33,453 bases of DNA, taken from Balneolaceae bacterium. Lineage in GTDB: Bacteria; Bacteroidota; Rhodothermia; Balneolales; Balneolaceae. A model generated the notes under the pieces. That model was not told the origin of the DNA. It did no database searches and worked only from the letters and a program-made list of their open reading frames with translations. The DNA lies in assembly GCA_007694095.1 (NCBI GenBank), contig RECI01000208.1:1-33453 (forward strand), in the 5' to 3' direction. Shown in pieces: positions 17,601 to 25,089 of the stretch (within the stretch, counting starts at the first letter, position 1; every line of letters begins with the position of its first letter). The position numbers and the translations under genes are program-made.

Positions 17601-18161
17601 TGCAAAAATTGCAACACCTATCAGGGCTGTAACAAGGTTAATCAGTCCGGTTATCGGTATACCTATGAATATCTGACGAAAAATTGATTGCTGGGATTCT
17701 ATAGATTCGGCCATGGCATCGATCATATCATCTTTTGTGCTTTGAGGCATATCCATCGCCTCAAAATTTGCTATGACTGATTCAAGCATTTTTTCATTGT
17801 ATTCAGGGTCAACCAGTAAAATCCACAATTCACTTAACAGCACACTCACAACAACGATAACAGCCCCGGTTAAAAACCCGATAACCGCACCCTGGCCAAG
17901 CTTTAAAACAGGAGATACTTCTCTTGTGAAGTGCCATACAGCAATGAGTCCTGCTATCGATGAAACCAGGCAAAGTACACCGCTGCTAATCATAAACGGT
18001 GAAAGAAATGACCCGGATGGTTCCGAATTGATTTGCTGGTATCCGAAAAACAACCCGCCAACAAATGTTATCAAACTGAAAATGGCACCGACTATTCCGA
18101 TGGAAGGCCAGTAATCGCTAAAGGAATATTTCGGATCCTGTTTTTCTGTTATTTCATCCAT
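17577..18161 (-). CDS. DUF4199 membrane protein
   Basis: A 194-residue protein with four predicted helices (about 20-41, 54-74, 88-113 and 163-185) and a cytoplasmic-looking acidic loop (residues 115-160) between helices three and four, the layout of DUF4199 proteins of Bacteroidota. No catalytic motif is seen and the function is unknown. Its ATG lies 8 bp inside the end of the DUF2085 gene, so it is the last gene of the accA-thioesterase-DUF2085-DUF4199 series. Confidence 0.85.
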   Translation of the reverse strand: MDEITEKQDPKYSFSDYWPSIGIVGAIFSLITFVGGLFFGYQQINSEPSGSFLSPFMISSGVLCLVSSIAGLIAVWHFTREVSPVLKLGQGAVIGFLTGAVIVVVSVLLSELWILLVDPEYNEKMLESVIANFEAMDMPQSTKDDMIDAMAESIESQQSIFRQIFIGIPITGLINLVTALIGVAIFAEKKQNDF

Positions 18162-18624
18162 GATCTGTGATTTTTTTATTTATCGGTTTAAAAAGTCTGA
18201 ACACAGCCATAGAGGCTGCCATTCCAAGAAAAAGCCCAAGTACGGTCCTGCTCATATTTGTGTTTTCCCAAAGCTGAAACAGATTGCCCGTATAATCGAT
18301 GATTTGAACGATCACTGCAAGTAGTAACAGCCATAATTCCCATGGTTTTTTTGATGTGAGTCTGGTTAGAGCCGGAATCAGCAGCCACCCTGCAAGAAGC
18401 CCGGAAAAAACTCCAAAACATCGGCTGTTAACAGCCATAGGTACACCGCTGAATAATAAAGAACGTTCCGGATTTTGATGACATACATTTTGAAAAAGGG
18501 CTCCCGTCCAATGGCCAATACTTCGCTCTGCCCCCCATGGGCCACCACCCAGGGAAAGAAACAGCATTACAACCAGGGAGATAAGTACACCGAAATAGAA
18601 CCGGAAATGTTTCAACCGAACCAT
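18154..18624 (-). CDS. DUF2085 membrane protein
   Basis: A 156-residue protein with about four helices. CHQNPERSLLF (about 48-58) matches the CHQxxxRS block of DUF2085. The second family block is normally CxRCxGxxxG; here it reads NSRCFGVFSG, so the first cysteine is replaced by Asn while the second remains. If the cysteines bind metal or form a redox pair in the family, that function may be altered here. It lies 2 bp after the thioesterase stop and overlaps DUF4199 by 8 bp. Function unknown. Confidence 0.85.
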   Translation of the reverse strand: MVRLKHFRFYFGVLISLVVMLFLSLGGGPWGAERSIGHWTGALFQNVCHQNPERSLLFSGVPMAVNSRCFGVFSGLLAGWLLIPALTRLTSKKPWELWLLLLAVIVQIIDYTGNLFQLWENTNMSRTVLGLFLGMAASMAVFRLFKPINKKITDHG

Positions 18625-18626
18625 GA

Positions 18627-19052
18627 TTAAATTAGACGTTCCAGGAAATAATCGGGTGCTTTAGTGGGTTTACGCGTCTCGCTTTTGGTAAAACATAGAT
18701 TTACCTGACCCAATACATGCGGTTCAGTCTGCCGTTTTGTACTGATGCGATAAAAAGTTTCGAGGCGAACGAGCGGTTTATTATAAACCATCACTTCTAT
18801 GTTCATCTCCTCGTCATAAAAAATGGGAGATTTATACTCAACCTGTGTGTATATAACAGGCAGCATAATTCCATCGTCCTCAAGCTGTGAATAGGATATG
18901 CCAATCGCGCGAATCATCTCCGTTCTTGCTGCTTCAAAATATTCGAGATACCTGCCATAGTACACATAGCCCATTTTATCGGTTTCGCTGTATCTGCTTC
19001 TTAAAATGAGTTGATGCTTTAAAACCGGTGTGGTATCGGGAAATTGGATCAT
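18627..19052 (-). CDS. YbgC/FadM-type acyl-CoA thioesterase (hotdog fold)
   Basis: A 141-residue single hotdog domain. RYSETDKMGYVYYGRYLEYF (20-39) is the 4HBT signature, with Asp25 as the likely catalytic residue and the following helix EAARTEMIR. Members hydrolyse acyl-CoA or acyl-ACP thioesters; substrate range cannot be read from the sequence. The gene starts 15 bp after accA, which suits a role in fatty-acid metabolism, and ends 2 bp before the DUF2085 gene. Confidence 0.92.
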   Translation of the reverse strand: MIQFPDTTPVLKHQLILRSRYSETDKMGYVYYGRYLEYFEAARTEMIRAIGISYSQLEDDGIMLPVIYTQVEYKSPIFYDEEMNIEVMVYNKPLVRLETFYRISTKRQTEPHVLGQVNLCFTKSETRKPTKAPDYFLERLI

Positions 19053-19067
19053 AACTTATTTGCCGGC

Positions 19068-20030
19068 TCAGTTATCGGGACCTGCCTGAATCCATACTCC
19101 CATCACAGAGTATTTATCAATTCTCTGTTCAACTAATTTGGCTGGTTTCATTTTTTTCAGCCTTTTCAGGCTTTTGATGATTTGATTTTTTACGGCTTCG
19201 GCAGATTTTTTATAATTACGGTGTGCCCCTCCGAGTGGCTCTTCGATCACACCATCAATAATTTTCATTTCGAGCAGATCGCGTGCGGTTAACTTTAAAG
19301 CGGAAGCGGCCTGTTCTTTGTATTCCCATGTCTTCCATAAAATAGAGGAACATGATTCCGGTGAAATAACTGAATACCAGGTATTTTCCATCATATACAG
19401 TTCGTTTCCCATCCCGATTCCAATAGCCCCTCCGCTTGCACCCTCACCAATAACAATACTAACTATGGGCACTTCCAGCACCGACATCATTTTCAGGTTT
19501 TTGGCTATCGCTTCTGCCTGTCCACGTTCTTCAGCCTCAAGGCCGGGAAATGCACCGGGTGTATCCAGCAGGGTTACCACGGGTATACCAAACTTCTCGG
19601 CAAGTTTCATCAGGCGGAAGGCTTTTCTGTAACCTTCCGGGTTGGCCATACCAAAGTTCCGGTACTGACGCGATTTTGTATCCCTGCCTTTCTGATGGCC
19701 AATAATCATGACCGATTGGCCATCGATCGTTGCAAGTCCTCCCACCATCGCTTTGTCGTCGGAGTAGTACCTGTCGCCATGGAGTTCAATAAAATCTTCG
19801 GTGATTAAATCGATGTAATCCATGGTATAGGGACGCTCTGGATGACGCGCAAGCTGCACCCGCTGCCATCGTGTAAGGTTGCTGAAAATCGATTCCCTGA
19901 GCTGATCTACTTTTTTTCTGAGCCTGTCAATTTCCGGTTTCAGAACTTCATCACCTACCGACAATTCATTCAGTTCTTCAATTTTCTTTTCCAGTTCGGC
20001 AATCGGCTGTTCAAAATCAAGATATTGCAT
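19068..20030 (-). CDS. accA: Acetyl-CoA carboxylase carboxyltransferase subunit alpha
   Basis: Forms the carboxyltransferase with AccD and transfers the carboxyl group from biotin to acetyl-CoA, the committed step of fatty-acid synthesis. The 320-residue protein has the usual N-terminal coiled region ([14 protein letters not shown]), then [46 protein letters not shown], the [18 protein letters not shown] block and [12 protein letters not shown], which make the crotonase-like CoA and biotin sites. No accD is in the window. A 338-bp gap with repeats separates it from gldC, so it probably has its own promoter. Confidence 0.97.
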   Translation of the reverse strand: MQYLDFEQPIAELEKKIEELNELSVGDEVLKPEIDRLRKKVDQLRESIFSNLTRWQRVQLARHPERPYTMDYIDLITEDFIELHGDRYYSDDKAMVGGLATIDGQSVMIIGHQKGRDTKSRQYRNFGMANPEGYRKAFRLMKLAEKFGIPVVTLLDTPGAFPGLEAEERGQAEAIAKNLKMMSVLEVPIVSIVIGEGASGGAIGIGMGNELYMMENTWYSVISPESCSSILWKTWEYKEQAASALKLTARDLLEMKIIDGVIEEPLGGAHRNYKKSAEAVKNQIIKSLKRLKKMKPAKLVEQRIDKYSVMGVWIQAGPDN

Positions 20031-20368
20031 ATAGCAGGTTACGTTACAGGGTTCAGGGTTCCAGTTTTAAGGTTTAACGTTTGACCTGGCAGAGTGCCCC
20101 GACAAGCCTGTCGGGGCTCCTGCCCCATCGGGATCCCTGCGGGACCAGAGTCAAGGTATTGAGGTTTAAGGTATGAATATTAGGCGCTTAAAGTGTGGTT
20201 AATACTCATATGTTGTGCAAAATTTGATTTGCGATGAATCGATATTCCGAAAAAGTCAGGTAAATAATGATCCTAAACTTTTTGGAATTTTTGTTTTTGA
20301 TATTCCGGTTTATCCGGGCTGGGTTGTTTAATATAAGAACAAAAAGCTTTTGGTTTTATATTTAGATA
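20031..20368. other. Intergenic region upstream of accA with palindromes
   Basis: No gene seen in 338 bp. It contains a 9-bp-arm palindrome (20096-20117) with satellite words (CCCATCGGG, TCCCTGCGGGA) to about 20150, and a longer imperfect stem TTCCgAAAAAGT (20245-20256) / ACTTTTTGGAA (20277-20287) followed by a T-rich stretch on the plus strand. The accA promoter should also be here but no exact consensus was found. Confidence 0.65.
20096..20150. repeat. Dispersed palindrome copy, GCCCCGACA-agcc-TGTCGGGGC plus tail
   Basis: Arms 20096-20104 and 20109-20117 are perfect. The following tail (CTCCTGCCCCATCGGG, then ATCCCTGCGGGA) is found in inverse orientation next to the copy at the window end (33408-33453), so the repeat unit is at least 50 bp long and occurs in both orientations. 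Confidence 0.85.
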
Positions 20369-20710
20369 TCAGGTTGTGGTAATCTCCATTTTTTCGGCAA
20401 AATAGCTGCAAAAATCCCGTAAATCACCGCTGATACGTTCATCCGTTGTAGAGCGCTCCAGTGTATCTGCCATGGTGATCAACGTTTGATGGAAAAAAAT
20501 TTTCATTTCATCTATGGTCATCTCCCTGGTCCATAAATCGAGCCGAAGGGTGTCTTTATTTGTATGGTCCCACAACGATAAAATCATCGCACGGCAAGAA
20601 GCATCCTCATACCCCTGCATATCACTTGCCGACCATTTAATATTTTCGGGAATGTTTTGATCATCAAGTTCTACTTCGATCGATATTATTTTGGATTTTT
20701 TCTTTTCCAT
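20369..20710 (-). CDS. gldC: Gliding motility-associated protein GldC
   Basis: A 113-residue soluble protein that matches GldC along its length: the start KIISIEVELDDQNIPENIKW, then MILSLWD, TLRLDLWTREMTIDEMK, FFHQTLITMADT and DFCSYFAEKM at the end. GldC supports gliding in Flavobacterium but is also conserved in non-gliding Bacteroidota; its molecular action is unclear. It sits 3 bp after rluD and is co-transcribed with it. With porX at 27.5 kb, it suggests that a type IX secretion or gliding machinery is encoded elsewhere. Confidence 0.93.
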   Translation of the reverse strand: MEKKKSKIISIEVELDDQNIPENIKWSASDMQGYEDASCRAMILSLWDHTNKDTLRLDLWTREMTIDEMKIFFHQTLITMADTLERSTTDERISGDLRDFCSYFAEKMEITTT

Positions 20711-20713
20711 GGG

Positions 20714-21727
20714 TTAGGCTGTATTACAGTTATTTCTCATTTTTTCCAGAACAGTTGCAAAATCTGCCGGCAGCATCGAATCAAATTCGACAAACTCTTC
20801 TGTTCCCGGGTGCACAAAACCAAGGGTTTTTGCATGCAGTGCCTGCCGTTGTAGTGTTTCGAACATATTTCTGAACATTGCTTTCCTCGAACCGGTATTT
20901 GGCCCGTACCTCACATAATCGCCTCCATATGTACGGTCTCCAAAAACATAATATTTTGCATGATGCAAATGAACCCGGATCTGATGAGTGCGGCCGGTTT
21001 CAAGCTGAATCTCAAGCAGGGCAAGGTGGTCAAATTTCTCGAGTAGTTTAAAATGGGTCACCGCTTCTTTACCCCCTTCTTTAAGCACCTTCATGATTTT
21101 TCTGTCTTTTGGTGACCTGCCAATATTTCCATCAATGGTTCCAGATTCCGGAGGATATCCCCAAACAATGGCCCAATACGTTCGCTTTACTTTCTTTTTC
21201 GAAAATTGTTTGGCCAGTTTTTGGTGAACATATTCATTTTTCGCCACCACTAGCAGACCGCTTGTATCCTTGTCGAGGCGGTGAACAATTCCGGGTCTCA
21301 AGGTTTCATTATCGGCATTCGATAAATGTTGCCCTGTATGATAAAGAAGACCATTAACCAGGGTTCCGGACCAGTTGCCGTATGCAGGGTGTACAACCAT
21401 CTCCGGCGGTTTGTTTACCACAAGCAGGTGATCATCTTCGTACACTATATCGAGATCCATTTTTTCCGGCTTTGCCTTTTGCGGAGGAGGTTTTGGAAGT
21501 GAAATTTCAATTTTATCTCCACCCTGCATTACATATGATGCTTTTTCAAGCCTCCCGTTTACAAGTACATAGCCGTCCTTAATGGCCTTCTGAACCTTGT
21601 TTCGTGTTGCATTTTGCACAAACGAAGTTATGTACTTGTCAAGACGCAGTTCTGTCGATTGACCTTTGGGAACTTCAAGTAGATATTCAGTCTTTTTGGC
21701 ATCTTCTTTTTCTATAAGCATAGACAT
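20714..21727 (-). CDS. rluD: RluA/RluD-family ribosomal large-subunit pseudouridine synthase
   Basis: Converts uridines of 23S rRNA to pseudouridine. An S4 RNA-binding domain (about residues 18-75, RLDKYITSFV...AIKDGYVLVNG) precedes the catalytic domain with motif PGIVHRLDKDTSGLLVVAK, whose HRLD Asp is the nucleophile. GRTHQIRVHLHH follows. The S4 domain and length (337 aa) favour RluD over RluA or RluC. I take the ATG at 21727; the frame continues one TTG codon upstream, and a further ATG lies at 21721. TATGTTTG, a -7 box match, sits directly before the 21727 ATG, so the transcript may begin within these codons and favour the 21721 ATG. Confidence 0.92.
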   Translation of the reverse strand: MSMLIEKEDAKKTEYLLEVPKGQSTELRLDKYITSFVQNATRNKVQKAIKDGYVLVNGRLEKASYVMQGGDKIEISLPKPPPQKAKPEKMDLDIVYEDDHLLVVNKPPEMVVHPAYGNWSGTLVNGLLYHTGQHLSNADNETLRPGIVHRLDKDTSGLLVVAKNEYVHQKLAKQFSKKKVKRTYWAIVWGYPPESGTIDGNIGRSPKDRKIMKVLKEGGKEAVTHFKLLEKFDHLALLEIQLETGRTHQIRVHLHHAKYYVFGDRTYGGDYVRYGPNTGSRKAMFRNMFETLQRQALHAKTLGFVHPGTEEFVEFDSMLPADFATVLEKMRNNCNTA

Positions 21728-21906
21728 CAAACATACAAATAATCTCTCATTTATGCCTGATCCGGACTTTATGGAAATATTTTAACTTTTTTTGTAAGAA
21801 AATTGGAAAAACGGGTTCATACTAATGACTATTTATTAAGGCGAGAGCTATTATCCGCACTTAACAGAGAGAAATTATTAAGGTGAGTAATGAAATCAAG
21901 AGAGGA

Positions 21907-21953
21907 AAAGCCGCTGATAGCATTAATTTGCTGTTTGCGGCTTTCTTTTTTTT
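21907..21953 (+). terminator. Strong hairpin with T-tract, plus strand, no gene upstream
   Basis: AAAGCCGC (21907-21914) pairs with GCGGCTTT (21937-21944), with an inner AGCA/TGCT stem, then a run of eight Ts (21946-21953) on the plus strand. It lies just after the HtrA-like gene on the minus strand, for which the tail is only TTTTCC. It may be bidirectional, but its best T-tract serves a plus-strand transcript that would start somewhere in 21730-21880. Confidence 0.75.
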
Positions 21954-23193
21954 ACTGTGCTGATATTTTCTGCCTTAAAACCATTTCGGTCTCGTAAAGG
22001 TCGTTTTCCCGGATCAGTTCTATGTGCATTGTGTCACCTTCAACATAATCTCTCAGCAGTGCCCAGGCGTGCATTTCACTTACCACCCGTTCATCACCGA
22101 TTTTAACGATCACATCACCCGGCATAATCCCGCATTCGTAGGCCGGGCCGTTTTTATTCACACTGGTTACCAGCAGCCCTTGTACATAAGGCAGCCTGTA
22201 ACGGTAAATTAACTGTTCAGTCATGGAAGTAAATTCCATACCGGGATCGTAATCGAGCATCACAACCCCGGTGGCAAGCAGCTGGGTAACAATTCGATCG
22301 ACTCTGTTGCTGGGTATTGCAAAACCTAAACCCACAAAACCGGCACTTGTGCCTCCGGTGTAGATAAATGTGTTCACACCCACTACTTTACCCTCACTGT
22401 TCAGTAGCGGCCCTCCGGAATTGCCCCTGTTAATTGCGGCATCGGTCTGGATCATGTCAATATATACCCTGGGATTATTCGGATCGGCCCGAAAATCCCG
22501 GTTAATGGCGCTCACAACACCCACGGTTACGGTTGGTTTGCCGTCATCAAAAAGACCAAAAGGATTGCCCAGTGCAATTGCCCATTCACCAACAATGATT
22601 TCATCGGAATTGCTGAATTCCAAAAACGGAAACACACTGTTCTCCGATTTCACGCGCAGCAAGGCGATATCGGTGAGTTCATCGCTGCCGATCAATGTAG
22701 CATTGTATGACCGTCCATCCGTGGTGTGGATCATAATTTCAGCAGGATTACTACCAACCACGTGCTGATTCGTTACAATCAAACCATCCTCACTGATGAT
22801 AAATCCGGATCCCATATTGGTATTTTCGCGGGGAAATTGTTCTCCAAAGAAAAAACGGAGCAGTTCTTCATGAAACGGATCTATCCTCGCAGCCGGGCTG
22901 GTTGACATTACACTCACTACCGCCCCGCTTGCCTGTTCAACCGCCCTTGTAATGGCATTTGTACGGCTTAATGTCAGATCTTCGATGAGTATTTGCCGGT
23001 TCATATCCAGGTTTTCAATCCCCGGTATTTCATCTTCATTTTCGATAAAGGCAGCCGAGAAAGGAACTTCCGTCTCATCTGCAGCAGTTTCCGGGTTTTC
23101 CCCTTCACAACCGGTAAGAAGAAACATCATGCCGGTGATGAAAACAGTTTTAAGAAGAAGTTGTGTCACTTTTCCCAAGTTGTTTCGCTCCAA
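21952..23193 (-). CDS. HtrA/DegS-like serine protease, predicted lipoprotein
   Basis: Envelope quality-control protease. A signal peptide ends in the lipobox LLTGC (Cys29 in the longest form), so it is likely membrane-tethered by lipid. The trypsin-like domain has a complete triad: His144 in TNQHVV, Asp175 in TDIALLR and Ser259 in NRGNSGGPL. One PDZ domain follows (about 325-405, with GLLVTSVNKNGPAYECGIMPGDVIVKIGDE). A single PDZ and an anchor resemble DegS more than DegP. The start is uncertain: TTG at 23193, TTG at 23178 or GTG at 23169 all keep the signal peptide; all overlap nrnA, by 44, 29 or 20 bp. It is translationally coupled to nrnA. Confidence 0.93.
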   Translation of the reverse strand: MERNNLGKVTQLLLKTVFITGMMFLLTGCEGENPETAADETEVPFSAAFIENEDEIPGIENLDMNRQILIEDLTLSRTNAITRAVEQASGAVVSVMSTSPAARIDPFHEELLRFFFGEQFPRENTNMGSGFIISEDGLIVTNQHVVGSNPAEIMIHTTDGRSYNATLIGSDELTDIALLRVKSENSVFPFLEFSNSDEIIVGEWAIALGNPFGLFDDGKPTVTVGVVSAINRDFRADPNNPRVYIDMIQTDAAINRGNSGGPLLNSEGKVVGVNTFIYTGGTSAGFVGLGFAIPSNRVDRIVTQLLATGVVMLDYDPGMEFTSMTEQLIYRYRLPYVQGLLVTSVNKNGPAYECGIMPGDVIVKIGDERVVSEMHAWALLRDYVEGDTMHIELIRENDLYETEMVLRQKISAQ

Positions 23194-24139
23194 TTTGTAT
23201 CAGATCTTTTATTGCCAATTCCAGGGGGCCTTTGTGCCATGCGCCGGCAGCTTTTTTATGTCCGCCGCCCTGAAGTTCGCGTGCCCATATGTTCACGTCA
23301 ATACTACTACGGGACCGCAGGCTGATTCGTACCCCATCATCATAAAAATCTTTCATTAATACAGCGGCTTTTACCCCGGTGATGCTCAGAGGATAGGTCA
23401 CAAAGCCTTCTGTATCCGGCGGTGTGGTATTTGTTAATTCTAACATCTCCTTTGTAACGCTCATCACTGCAATTTGATTATTCTCAAACAACCGGATGGA
23501 TTGCAGCGCCCTGCTGAGAAGGTTCAACTGGCCAATGGATTTATTGGAGTAAATAACCTCAATGATCTCATTTGGAGTGAATTTACCGAGACGCATCAGT
23601 TCCGCTACAATCTCAACCGTTTCGGGTGATACACTTTCAAACTGCAATGATCCCGTATCCGTGATGATTCCGGTGTAGAGTGCCTTTGCGGTCTCCGCAT
23701 CCAAGAATGCCGGATTATCTTCAGAAATAAGCTTGTAAACCAGTTCACATGTCGAGGATGCATCTTCAACCGATATGGATAGTTCAAAATGGTCCTGAGG
23801 ATTGGGATGGTGATCGATCATCCAAACAGGAATTTTTTTCCCCTCGATCCACTCTTCAAACAGTCCAAAACGTGCAAGCGAGTTCCCGTCCAGGCAGATA
23901 AATAAATCACATGTGTCAAAATGTCGGGCGGTTGGCTTTTCGACCGGGAAAAAATCCAGCAGCCACTGCAAATTTTCGGGTACCTCATCATCATTATAGG
24001 CGGCAGCATCAATGCCCTTTTTTTTAAGCCAACGCGACAATGCAACCTGCGCTCCGAGACAGTCACCATCTGGGCGTATATGGGATATAACTCCTATTTT
24101 TTGATACTTTTTGATTTTTTCCAGAAACTCGCTGAACAT
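23150..24139 (-). CDS. nrnA: DHH-family oligoribonuclease / pAp phosphatase (NrnA-like)
   Basis: Degrades short RNA oligonucleotides and dephosphorylates 3'-phosphoadenosine 5'-phosphate in organisms lacking Orn; members of the family also take cyclic-dinucleotide products. The 329-residue protein shows the DHH metal motifs: HIRPDGDCLG (20-29), Asp84 in CLDGNS, and DHHPNP (109-114). The DHHA1 domain at the end carries GGGHKKAAG (291-299). An SD-like AAAGG lies about 6 nt before the ATG. It diverges from thiN and overlaps the HtrA-like gene at its 3' end. Confidence 0.94.
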   Translation of the reverse strand: MFSEFLEKIKKYQKIGVISHIRPDGDCLGAQVALSRWLKKKGIDAAAYNDDEVPENLQWLLDFFPVEKPTARHFDTCDLFICLDGNSLARFGLFEEWIEGKKIPVWMIDHHPNPQDHFELSISVEDASSTCELVYKLISEDNPAFLDAETAKALYTGIITDTGSLQFESVSPETVEIVAELMRLGKFTPNEIIEVIYSNKSIGQLNLLSRALQSIRLFENNQIAVMSVTKEMLELTNTTPPDTEGFVTYPLSITGVKAAVLMKDFYDDGVRISLRSRSSIDVNIWARELQGGGHKKAAGAWHKGPLELAIKDLIQIGAKQLGKSDTTSS

Positions 24140-24459
24140 TGTGACCTTTCTTACTGAATGTAAATTGTAATGTAAATTTGGAACCTCAAAACATAAAACA
24201 TTTTATTCATTGATTCTGATTAAGTTTTCCATACTGGAAAATATTCCCCGTACGGATGCAGGATGGCGTCGCGCTTGTGACCCGCTTGTGACCTCAGGAT
24301 GGCGCAAGTGACCCACTCCATGATGGCGCAAGCGTCCCCGCTTGTGCCCCTCGGGGCTTGTGTCCCACTTGTGACTGAGATGTCGCAGCAGGAACAGATC
24401 CATCTGATCAACATTGCGGCTAAAATTGATATATTTCGGTCAAATCAAATCCGAGTTTT
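24140..24459. other. Divergent intergenic region nrnA/thiN with degenerate repeats
   Basis: No gene is seen. 24255-24390 is a patch of degenerate repeats built from GATGGCGCAAG and CGCTTGTGACCC-like words; it includes hairpins GGCGCAAGC/GCTTGTGCC (24325-24348) and GCCCCTCGGGGC (24346-24357). The promoters of nrnA and thiN must flank it. I looked for a TPP riboswitch in front of thiN and did not find one. Confidence 0.7.
24255..24390. repeat. Patch of degenerate GATGGCGCAAG / CGCTTGTGAC repeats
   Basis: At least three GATGGCG words (near 24262, 24298, 24323) alternate with CTTGTG words (near 24277, 24288, 24341, 24358, 24370). Direct and inverted pairing of these words allows several alternative hairpins. 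The GC content is clearly higher than in the flanks. Confidence 0.75.
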
Positions 24460-25089
24460 ATGAAAGCTGTAATTATTTGTGATGGCGAACTTGCACCGAA
24501 ATATGTAATTGAGAGGGATTTGGAGAACTCTTCCCTTTTGATTGCAGCGGATGGGGGGGCATATAAAGCCATCGAATCAGGATTTTCACCGGATGTGATC
24601 ATCGGGGATCTTGACAGCTACATCCCTTCCGGAGATGAAAAAGCGGAAATCTTCAGGGATCAGAGCCAGGAAACCAACGATCTCGAAAAAGCGCTGAATT
24701 ATGCCAGGCAAACATCAGCAACCGAAGTTGTGGTTTTTGGCGCAACAGGCAATCGGCTCGACCACACCCTGAAGAATTTGTCTGTACTGCTTCAGTTTAA
24801 CCGGCAATTTCATACAATCCTGTTCAAAGACAGGTATTCTGAGATCAGGGTTATCCACTCACCTTTTAGTGAAGAATTTCCGCTTCATACATCCATTTCA
24901 CTTTTTCCGCTCTCAGGTACAGTGGAAGGAATCACAACCAATGGCCTCAAATACCCACTTGTTAATGGTACCCTGGAAAACGGTGTACAGGATGGGAGTT
25001 CCAACGAAACAATCAAAAAAACAGTCGAAATTGAATTCAAAAAGGGAGACCTTCTTCTTCTTGTAAATTATAAAACCGAGCGTGAGTGA
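24460..25089 (+). CDS. thiN: Thiamine pyrophosphokinase
   Basis: Makes thiamine pyrophosphate directly from thiamine and ATP, the salvage route to the cofactor. The 209-residue protein has the family motifs in order: AADGGAYKA (29-37), IGDLDS (48-53), DQSQETNDLEKAL (67-79) and FGATGNRLDHTL (93-104), which hold the metal and ATP-binding Asp residues. The C-terminal beta-domain that binds thiamine follows. Its stop overlaps the start of the sodium:solute symporter as GTGA, so the two are translationally coupled. No THI-box was found upstream. Confidence 0.95.
   Translation: MKAVIICDGELAPKYVIERDLENSSLLIAADGGAYKAIESGFSPDVIIGDLDSYIPSGDEKAEIFRDQSQETNDLEKALNYARQTSATEVVVFGATGNRLDHTLKNLSVLLQFNRQFHTILFKDRYSEIRVIHSPFSEEFPLHTSISLFPLSGTVEGITTNGLKYPLVNGTLENGVQDGSSNETIKKTVEIEFKKGDLLLLVNYKTERE

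Noticed and set aside
24250-24390. CRISPR-like array
   Set aside because: The repeats are short, degenerate and unevenly spaced, with no constant spacer length and no cas genes nearby.
24203-24414. Open frames on the minus strand through the nrnA/thiN gap
   Set aside because: They are translations of the degenerate GATGGCGCAAG repeat, have repetitive His/Arg-rich products and no domain pattern.
24360-24459. Possible TPP riboswitch (CTGAGA word) before thiN
   Set aside because: The word CTGAGA occurs near 24375, but the following conserved helices and the ACCTGAT...GGAT core of the THI-box are not present in order.
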